A stretch of DNA of 40,389 nucleotides from the NCBI RefSeq assembly GCF_016918505.1, contig NZ_JAFFPZ010000025.1:1-40389 (forward strand), written 5' to 3'. Both the position numbers and the translations under genes were made by a program. The DNA is from Desulforhopalus vacuolatus (lineage in GTDB: Bacteria > Desulfobacterota > Desulfobulbia > Desulfobulbales > Desulfocapsaceae). How positions within the stretch are numbered: the stretch's first letter is position 1; each line of letters starts with the position of its first letter. Below the pieces are notes generated by a model. That model had not been told where the DNA came from. It ran no database searches and worked only from the letters and a program-made list of their open reading frames with translations. Shown here piece after piece: positions 34,841 to 40,389 of the stretch.

Positions 34841-34975
34841 GTTCGCGCGGGATTACGTCTGCAGTCAATAGCGTGACGACCGCGAGGGGGCTGTGGAACT
34901 GCAGCAGGGTGGCGCGCCCGCATCTGTGATGGAGCGCTGAGGAACTCACAATATCTTAAATTGGCCTGTTTGAAA

Positions 34976-35881
34976 ATGATAAAAACTACCCGCGAGTTTA
35001 CAAGATGGCTGGAGACTGAAAAGCAATATTCCCCGCACACCGTAGAAGGATACCGGCGCGACCTTGAAGAGTTTACCGCCTTTCTGGGAAAAGAAACGAA
35101 AATCTGTGCGGTTGAGGTCGCCGGAGTTCGTGGTTTTGTTGCCAGTCTCTTCGGCCGTAACAGCAGCACCTCTGTATCCCGCAAGCTCTCAGCTCTACGC
35201 ACTTTTTTTCGTTTCGCCCGCAAGCGGAAACTGATTGATTTTGATCCGACGCAGACCGTAAAGAGTCCAAAGTCAGCCCAATATCTTCCCACCTTTCTCA
35301 CTGTCGATGAGACCTTTGCCCTGCTTGAATGCCCCTGTAAAAAAGACCGTTTTATGCTCCGTGACCGCGCTCTCCTCGAATTGCTTTATTCTTCCGGCAT
35401 GAGGGTTTCTGAACTGGTTTCGCAGAACCTTGAAGATCTTGATTTCGAGACCGAAATGGTTACCGTGCGGGGCAAGGGTGATAAAGAACGTATTGTCCCG
35501 GTGGGATGTCCGGCGCTGGAGGCGGTGAATTCCTGGCTGCCACAGCGACAGCAGTTGATCCTGGATCGGGTGAAACGTGGTGGAACCCCTGAAGAGAAGG
35601 CACTCTTTCTCAACGTGCGCGGCGGCAGGCTGACCTCCCGCAGCGTGGAGCGCTCTGTAAAAAGTTATGGCGAGCGGGCGGGGATCCCCCAGGTCGTGAC
35701 ACCGCACGCACTGCGGCACTCCTTTGCCACTCATCTGCTTGAAATGGGGGCGGATCTTCGTGCGGTACAGGAGTTACTCGGCCACTCCAGTCTCTCCACC
35801 ACTCAGCATTATACACATCTTACTCTCGACCATCTGACCGAGGTGTATGACAAGGCGCATCCTCTCTCAAACCAGTCTTAA
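34976..35881 (+). CDS. xerC: tyrosine recombinase XerC
   Basis: 301 residues from ATG 34976. XerC with XerD resolves chromosome dimers at dif. The N-terminal core-binding domain (REFTRWLETEKQYSPHTVEGY) and the catalytic domain are complete: ELLYSSGMRVSEL (Arg), GKGDKERIVPV (Lys), HALRHSFATHLLEMG (His-x-x-Arg), LLGHSSLSTTQHYTH (His and nucleophile Tyr). Its place before hslVU, as in codV-clpQY, supports XerC. TTG 34961 is a less likely start. Confidence 0.9.
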   Translation: MIKTTREFTRWLETEKQYSPHTVEGYRRDLEEFTAFLGKETKICAVEVAGVRGFVASLFGRNSSTSVSRKLSALRTFFRFARKRKLIDFDPTQTVKSPKSAQYLPTFLTVDETFALLECPCKKDRFMLRDRALLELLYSSGMRVSELVSQNLEDLDFETEMVTVRGKGDKERIVPVGCPALEAVNSWLPQRQQLILDRVKRGGTPEEKALFLNVRGGRLTSRSVERSVKSYGERAGIPQVVTPHALRHSFATHLLEMGADLRAVQELLGHSSLSTTQHYTHLTLDHLTEVYDKAHPLSNQS

Positions 35882-35968
35882 ATTCATGAGAAACAGCGGA
35901 ACTTCCGCACTCTTTTATATCATGGGCCGATGGCATAACAACGGTCTGCAATCAACAGTGGAGCAGTA

Positions 35969-36511
35969 ATGGGATTTTATCCAGAAATCAGATCAACAAC
36001 TATTCTCGCAGTGCGGCATAAAGGTGAGGTTGCCGTGGCCGGAGACGGCCAGGTAACCCTCGGGAACACGGTGATGAAACATCACGCACGCAAGGTTCGC
36101 CGCCTCTATCACGGCAAGGTGATCACCGGTTTTGCCGGAGCCACCGCTGATGCCTTTACCCTGTTTGATAAACTTGAAGAAAAACTTGAGCAGTTTAAGG
36201 GAAACCTGCTGCGCGCATCCGTAGAACTGGCCAAAGACTGGCGTATGGATAAATATCTGCGCCGCCTTGAAGCCATGCTGGTGGCAGTTGATGATGAATA
36301 CAGTCTGCTGCTTTCCGGGACCGGAGATGTGATTGAGTCTGACACAGGCGTGCTGGCCATCGGTTCCGGTGGACCCTACGCACAGGCGGCGGCGCTTGCG
36401 CTCATTGAACACAGTGACCTGAACGCGGAAGAGATCTGTCGTGCAGCTCTTGGCATTGCCGGAGATATTTGCATCTATACCAATCAATCTGTTACCCTCG
36501 AAAAAATATGA
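35969..36511 (+). CDS. hslV: ATP-dependent protease subunit HslV
   Basis: 180 residues. A proteasome-like Thr protease, active as a dodecamer capped by HslU. The catalytic Thr is in RSTTILAVR, followed by [20 protein letters not shown]. About nine residues precede the expected mature Thr, so a short propeptide must be removed. GGAG lies just upstream. Its stop overlaps the hslU start (ATGA). Confidence 0.96.
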   Translation: MGFYPEIRSTTILAVRHKGEVAVAGDGQVTLGNTVMKHHARKVRRLYHGKVITGFAGATADAFTLFDKLEEKLEQFKGNLLRASVELAKDWRMDKYLRRLEAMLVAVDDEYSLLLSGTGDVIESDTGVLAIGSGGPYAQAAALALIEHSDLNAEEICRAALGIAGDICIYTNQSVTLEKI

Positions 36512-37905
36512 GCTTTCTTGATAGTCAGACCCCAAAAGAGACCCTCGCCGAACTGGATAAATATATCGTCGGCCAGCATGATGCCAAACGCTCTGTTGCC
36601 CTTGCCCTGCGTAACCGCTGGCGGCGCAAACAGGTCCCTTCACCGCTGCGCGAGGAGATTGCCCCGAAGAATATCATCATGATCGGCCCCACGGGTGTAG
36701 GAAAAACTGAAATTGCCCGCCGGCTTGCCACCCTCGCGCACTCCCCCTTTATCAAGGTGGAGGCCTCGAAATATACCGAGGTGGGGTACGTCGGTCGCGA
36801 TGTAGAGTCGATGATCCGCGATCTCGTGGAACTGGGTATCAACATGGTGAAGAAGGAGGAGCGTGAGCGGGTAAAGGGGGTGGCGGAGGCGAATGCCGAA
36901 GACCGTCTTCTCGACCTGCTTCTGCCCGGTTCCGGAAGTGTTACGAACAGCCCCGAAGGGGGGGACGCCTTCACCGTTCAAAACAGCGACCTGCCTGCCA
37001 CGCAGGATGTCGATTCGCAGAATGCGACTCGGGAAAAATTTCGTCAGATGCTGCGCGACGGCAAGTTTGATGAACGGGAGGTATCAATTGAGATCGCGGA
37101 GAACCGCAGTTCACCGATGATCGAGATTATGGGTGTCTCCGGCATGGAGAATATGCAAAACAACCTTCAGGATGCCCTCGGTCAGTTCATGCCGCAGAAT
37201 AAGAAGTCCCGCACCATGAAAATCCCCGAAGCGCTTGAGACCATCACCATGGAGGAGATGGAGAAGCTTATCGACATGGACAAAGTGGTAAAGGAGGCAC
37301 TGAAACGTACCGAACAGGATGGTATTGTCTTTCTTGATGAGATTGACAAAATTGCTCACCGTGGCGGAACCACTAACGGCCCGGAGGTCTCACGGGAAGG
37401 TGTGCAGCGAGACCTGCTGCCTATCGTTGAGGGTGCAACGGTGAATACCAAATATGGCATGGTGGTCACCGATCACATCCTCTTTATCGCCGCCGGTGCC
37501 TTTCACACTGTCAAGCCCTCTGATCTTATCCCCGAGCTGCAGGGACGTTTTCCTATCCGCGTTGAACTGCACTCCCTCGGACGTGAGGATTTTGTCCGCA
37601 TCCTTACTGAGCCTGAGAATGCGTTGATCAAGCAGTATACGGCACTGATGGAGACCGAAGGGGTGAAATTGAGTTTTGAGGATGATGCCATTGATGAACT
37701 TGCCTCCATTGCGGTAGAGGTTAATTCAAAAACTGAGGAAATTGGTGCCCGTCGACTCTATACCGTACTTGAACGGATGCTGGAACAGCTCAGTTTTGAT
37801 GCCCCTGAGAAGGATGGAGAGAGTTTTGTGGTGACCGCCAAATATGTGCGCGAACAGCTCTTCGAAGTGGTTGAAGATCAGGATCTGTCGAGATACATCC
37901 TGTAA
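36508..37905 (+). CDS. hslU: ATP-dependent unfoldase HslU
   Basis: 465 residues. The AAA+ partner of HslV. It has [21 protein letters not shown], the P-loop [16 protein letters not shown], the pore loop [13 protein letters not shown], the inserted I-domain (about residues 110-245), Walker [12 protein letters not shown] and the C-terminal tail QDLSRYIL that docks into HslV. I set the start at ATG 36508, overlapping hslV. The longer frame from 36469 lies inside hslV. Confidence 0.96.
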   Translation: MSFLDSQTPKETLAELDKYIVGQHDAKRSVALALRNRWRRKQVPSPLREEIAPKNIIMIGPTGVGKTEIARRLATLAHSPFIKVEASKYTEVGYVGRDVESMIRDLVELGINMVKKEERERVKGVAEANAEDRLLDLLLPGSGSVTNSPEGGDAFTVQNSDLPATQDVDSQNATREKFRQMLRDGKFDEREVSIEIAENRSSPMIEIMGVSGMENMQNNLQDALGQFMPQNKKSRTMKIPEALETITMEEMEKLIDMDKVVKEALKRTEQDGIVFLDEIDKIAHRGGTTNGPEVSREGVQRDLLPIVEGATVNTKYGMVVTDHILFIAAGAFHTVKPSDLIPELQGRFPIRVELHSLGREDFVRILTEPENALIKQYTALMETEGVKLSFEDDAIDELASIAVEVNSKTEEIGARRLYTVLERMLEQLSFDAPEKDGESFVVTAKYVREQLFEVVEDQDLSRYIL

Positions 37906-37927
37906 GCAGAGAATTGAGGAGAAATAT

Positions 37928-38500
37928 ATGTTCTTAAAGTTCAGAAAGAAGAAGGACGCTGCTCCTCTGCGGATGGTAGATGGCGTAGATTTGACCATGA
38001 GTTACTGCCCGGAGTGTGAAACCGAATACCGCAGCGGTATGGAGAGCTGTGTCGAATGCGGAGTTCCGCTGATTTCAGGTCAGCAGTTCCTCGACCGTAA
38101 ACACCAGTTGACCGCCGAATTTCAGAGTCGCTCAATGATCATTGATCCTGCTGATGAGATGGTTACCCTTCGTCAAGCTCCTGTGCTGGATATAAAAGAA
38201 CTGCAGCGTCTGCTGGCCGCACAGCGGATCCCCTCCATCCTTGCCGGGGATGGGAGTCCCTCCTGCGGCAGAGGCTGTGCATCAGTACTTGCTCTGCAGA
38301 TCAAAAAGGTAGATATGGAGGCGGCACAACTGGTGCTGGCTGAGGAGTTTGTCAAAACCACCGGCGTTAACCTCGCTGATCTTGAGAAGGCCGAGGTGGT
38401 CTATGACATTCACTCTGAAGATGTTGTTTGTCCCGCCTGCGGCTGTCACTTTTCATCCTCCGTGGGTGCCTGTCCGGACTGTGGTCTGAGTTTCGGTTGA
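37928..38500 (+). CDS. double zinc-ribbon protein with a DUF2007-like centre
   Basis: 190 residues from ATG 37928, with GAGGAG five bases upstream. Two zinc ribbons flank the body: [20 protein letters not shown] near residue 25 and [19 protein letters not shown] near the end. Between them, [20 protein letters not shown] with GIPSIL-like sequence resembles the DUF2007 signalling-type domain. It follows hslU by 22 nt, so it may be co-transcribed. Function unknown; such ribbons usually bind nucleic acid or protein. It ends at a strong terminator. Confidence 0.65.
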   Translation: MFLKFRKKKDAAPLRMVDGVDLTMSYCPECETEYRSGMESCVECGVPLISGQQFLDRKHQLTAEFQSRSMIIDPADEMVTLRQAPVLDIKELQRLLAAQRIPSILAGDGSPSCGRGCASVLALQIKKVDMEAAQLVLAEEFVKTTGVNLADLEKAEVVYDIHSEDVVCPACGCHFSSSVGACPDCGLSFG

Positions 38501-38520
38501 AGGGCTTCTGCGAGACAACA

Positions 38521-38559
38521 AAAAAGGCGGCGGGGATGAATATCCCTGCCGCCTTTTTT
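38521..38559. terminator. bidirectional intrinsic terminator
   Basis: A-run, GGCGGCGGGGAT, GAAT loop, ATCCCTGCCGCC, then six T. The stem is about 12 bp with one bulge. It would end the xerC-hslVU-zinc-ribbon transcript and anything arriving on the minus strand from the YpfJ-like remnant. Confidence 0.9.
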
Positions 38560-38574
38560 GTTTGAATTCTCCCC

Positions 38575-38812
38575 TTATAACAAGGTGAAGGTGTTTGCAC
38601 TGCCCCGGATCACCGGACTGATAGCCGCGTGTGAACCATTTCATCCGCTGCGCCGAGGTGCCGTGGGTAAAGGAATCTGGAACGGTATAACCGCGTGCGT
38701 TCTTCTGCAGGGTATCATCCCCGATCTGGCTGGCGGCGTTCAGAGCCTCTTCCCGGTCTGCCAGCGCATGGCATCTCTCCTCAGTGTTATATTTCAGCGA
38801 TGAATTTATCGG
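38575..38812 (-). pseudogene. C-terminal remnant of a YpfJ/KPN_02809-type zinc metallopeptidase
   Basis: On the minus strand an open frame gives [17 protein letters not shown] and then [20 protein letters not shown] followed by QSGDPGQC, the C-terminal signature of the neutral zinc metallopeptidase family. The catalytic HExxH region and everything before are absent. After GQC, one extra A seems to shift the frame away from a family-like NTF ending and a TAA at 38577-38575. So the piece is truncated and frameshifted. Confidence 0.65.
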
Positions 38813-38940
38813 ATGACTTCATGGTGGTCTGTGGTGCGTTGTGGGAAGAGACTGTTTCAAGGTTTCCTTGTGAAAGGCAGGAGAGAGAAAAGATTTTTTT
38901 GTCAACTAACTACTCGAAGCTGCACGGTCTTTTGTCTTTC

Positions 38941-38971
38941 CGCCTTTTGCTATTTCCTGCCTCCTTTCTCC
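38941..38971. repeat. degenerate polypyrimidine repeat
   Basis: CGCCTTTTGCTATTTCCTGC and on to 38971 reads, on the other strand, as GGAGAAAGGAGGCAGGAAAT, close to the 24731-24767 block with a deletion. The surrounding 38813-38996 has no other feature I can support. Confidence 0.45.
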
Positions 38972-38996
38972 GTACGTCCTCTCTTTTGATCTCATA

Positions 38997-40001
38997 TTAT
39001 TTATCATAGATACGATCTAAAGGACTTTTTGACCCCTCAAGATCTTTTCGCATTACATGGGTATAAATTTCTGTTGTCTTTACATCTGCGTGACCGAGAA
39101 GTTCCTGGAGCATACGAATATTAGTCCCATTTTCGAGCATATGGGTTGCAAAAGAATGGCGAAGGGTATGTACGGTTCCCTTCTTGTCGATGGCAGCTTT
39201 TTTTACTGCCGCTTTTACCGCTTTTTGCAGACCCGATTCTAATACATGGTGTCGTCGTTCTTTTCCGCTGCGGGGATCAATCGAGCGTGTTTTACTCGGA
39301 AAAACGTATTGCCATACAGTTTCCCAGGCAGCATTACGATATTTTCTTGCAAGGGCATTTGGTAAATACACTTCCCCAAAGCCTTCTACCAGATCCCTTC
39401 TGTGAAGTTCTTTGACCCGCTCGATGTGTTGGTGTAATTCACCGGCTATTATGCGCGGCAAGAAGGTGACTCTATCTTTTCCACCTTTTCCCGCACGGAC
39501 AAAGAGTTGGCCCTGTCCAAAATCGATGTCTTGTATTCGAAGGCGAATGCACTCCATGAGGCGTATCCCTGACCCATAAATTAACTTGGCCATTAAGAGA
39601 TGGGTGCCCTTCATTTGGGCAAAAATCCTCTGTATCTCTTCTTCAGTTAATACCGTAGGAGGATGACGCTTGCGTTTAGCTCGAACCGGGGCAATGGAAT
39701 GATCTAAAGGGGTCTGCAGAACGTCTCGATAGAGGAAAACCAATGCATTTAATGCCTGCCTCTGGGTAGATACAGCGACATTTTGAGCAGAAGCCAAATG
39801 GGACAAAAAGCTCTCAATCTCTCGTTCTCCCATATCTTTGGGGTGGCGTTTTTTTCCATAAAAATAGATATAGCGTAAAATCCACTGGCAATATGTTTTT
39901 TCTGTTGAGCGTGCGTAATGATAGTATTTCAGGGTCTCACGCACTTGATCCATCAGTTTAAGCTGAGGGTTTGGAGTGAATTTTGGCTTGTTTTCCATCA
40001 T
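38997..40001 (-). CDS. intI: IntI-type integron integrase
   Basis: 334 residues. A tyrosine recombinase with YGSGIRLMECIRLRIQDID (Arg), HTLRHSFATHMLENG (His-x-x-Arg) and LLGHADVKTTEIYTHV (His, Tyr). Between patches II and III it carries the IntI-specific insert: YLPNALARKYRNAAWETVWQ, PSKTRSIDPRSG and RRHHVLESGLQKAVK. That insert lets IntI bind folded attC sites and separates it from XerC/XerD. All catalytic residues appear intact. No attC-like cassette array is visible in the 388 bp upstream, where one would expect attI. M1 and M2 are both possible starts. Confidence 0.85.
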   Translation of the reverse strand: MMENKPKFTPNPQLKLMDQVRETLKYYHYARSTEKTYCQWILRYIYFYGKKRHPKDMGEREIESFLSHLASAQNVAVSTQRQALNALVFLYRDVLQTPLDHSIAPVRAKRKRHPPTVLTEEEIQRIFAQMKGTHLLMAKLIYGSGIRLMECIRLRIQDIDFGQGQLFVRAGKGGKDRVTFLPRIIAGELHQHIERVKELHRRDLVEGFGEVYLPNALARKYRNAAWETVWQYVFPSKTRSIDPRSGKERRHHVLESGLQKAVKAAVKKAAIDKKGTVHTLRHSFATHMLENGTNIRMLQELLGHADVKTTEIYTHVMRKDLEGSKSPLDRIYDK

Positions 40002-40006
40002 AGCTG

Positions 40007-40129
40007 TGATAATATCAGATTATGTGGACAAAATGGAAGATAAAAGTAATATCTGGACATAATTTTCCATTTTTCGCCTTCAATACAAGATATCGTGGAA
40101 AAAGAGTCCATATATAGGGTGATATTATC
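40007..40129. promoter_or_regulatory. candidate control region upstream of intI
   Basis: TGATAATATCA, a perfect 11-bp palindrome, lies 5 bp before the intI start (40007-40017). A related TGATATTATCC is at 40120-40130. Between them, AAAATGGAA (40030-40038) is inverted as TTCCATTTT (40065-40073), and TGGACA is repeated directly at 40025 and 40054. They could be operators or recombinase arm sites. No canonical GTTRRRY core was found. Confidence 0.35.
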
Positions 40130-40212
40130 CTGAAAACAGTATAAAGCGTACACTTTAAGTCGAAAACGCAACTTCACGAGATCTATTTATCTAAGAATAC
40201 GTATTTTTCCCC

Positions 40213-40240
40213 TTGCACTATTGTGTGTATGTATTATATT
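40213..40240 (+). promoter_or_regulatory. sigma70-like promoter of the transposase-like ORF
   Basis: TTGCAC at 40213-40218, 16 bases, TATATT at 40235-40240. The 12-base word CGTACACTTTAA occurs at 40147-40158 and again at 40245-40256, flanking this promoter. GGGGGAT precedes the ATG at 40271. Confidence 0.45.
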
Positions 40241-40270
40241 TATACGTACACTTTAAAGGGGGATATACTC

Positions 40271-40389
40271 ATGTCTAAACCATTAACAGGAAAAACTCAC
40301 GTCGGCGAACGGCGTGAAAAGCGTCCCAATGGCGATATTTATGTCTATGAACGGATTACGGCCTACAACGAGAAGACCAGAAAGACCTA
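40271..40389 (+). CDS. probable transposase, N-terminus only (cut by window edge)
   Basis: 39 codons are visible, beginning MSKPLTGKTHVGERREKRPN and continuing GDIYVYERITAYNEKT. The opening resembles IS4-superfamily (IS1634-like) transposases, from memory of such N-termini. The catalytic domain lies outside the window. Its position just past an integron integrase would fit an IS inserted at or near the recombination site. No element end could be proved. Confidence 0.45.
   Translation, partial: MSKPLTGKTHVGERREKRPNGDIYVYERITAYNEKTRKT

Noticed and set aside
40002-40270. attI/attC site
   Set aside because: No GTTRRRY core or RYYYAAC partner was found, so no recombination site is claimed.
1-40389. 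tRNA, rRNA or CRISPR arrays
   Set aside because: The intergenic regions were read on both strands. Repeats are dispersed, not regularly spaced, and no tRNA cloverleaf was recognised by eye.

Overview
The window is a contiguous piece of a bacterial chromosome, almost entirely core genes, and most likely from a sulfate-reducer-like deltaproteobacterium (Desulfobacterota, possibly Desulfobulbales). This placement is inference. It rests on the futalosine-type menaquinone genes, a CarD-family regulator, the rho-rpmE-prfA-prmC-murA and xseB-ispA-dxs gene orders, a PilS/PilR-like pair, and dispersed intergenic repeats of a kind common in that group. No rRNA, tRNA or CRISPR array was seen. Layout: 1-4268 (+) holds the tail of an unidentified gene, then mqnA, a ubiX-like flavin prenyltransferase, a UbiA-family prenyltransferase (mqnP), a DUF3108 envelope protein and purC, packed with 1-4 nt overlaps after mqnA. 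4781-6253 (-) is cysS, divergent from an AmpG-like permease (6364-7956). 8140-11941 (-) is a two-gene unit, a 1112-residue AsmA/DUF748-like envelope protein and a small PGPGW-like membrane protein. 12741-16552 (+) is cdaA-cdaR-glmM-pth, linking c-di-AMP synthesis to peptidoglycan precursor supply. 16859-18974 (+) is carD, rluD and coaE. 19690-24660 (+) is rho-rpmE-prfA-prmC-murA. 24943-28217 (-) is a sigma54 response regulator and its PAS histidine kinase. 28412-31741 holds a GIY-YIG protein, a tatC broken by one base in a T9 tract, a UDP-glucuronate-epimerase-like gene, the 3' remnant of a cytosine methyltransferase and an intact vsr. 31742-34807 (-) is xseB-ispA-dxs. 34976-38500 (+) is xerC-hslV-hslU and a double zinc-ribbon protein. 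38575-40389 holds a decayed YpfJ-like metallopeptidase fragment, an IntI-type integrase and the first 39 codons of a probable transposase. Nearly every long intergenic gap is filled by dispersed repeats. Family B is a 140-160 bp MITE-like element with about 17-bp terminal inverted repeats (four copies plus fragments). Family A is bounded by ATACCATT/AATGGTAT ends (two copies with both ends and one left end). A polypurine family shares a perfect 37-bp block between 24.7 kb and 31.2 kb. I did not find a convincing new multi-gene system. The best leads are the tatC T9 frameshift, repeat family B, the dcm remnant with intact vsr, and the promoter-proximal region of the IntI-like integrase.
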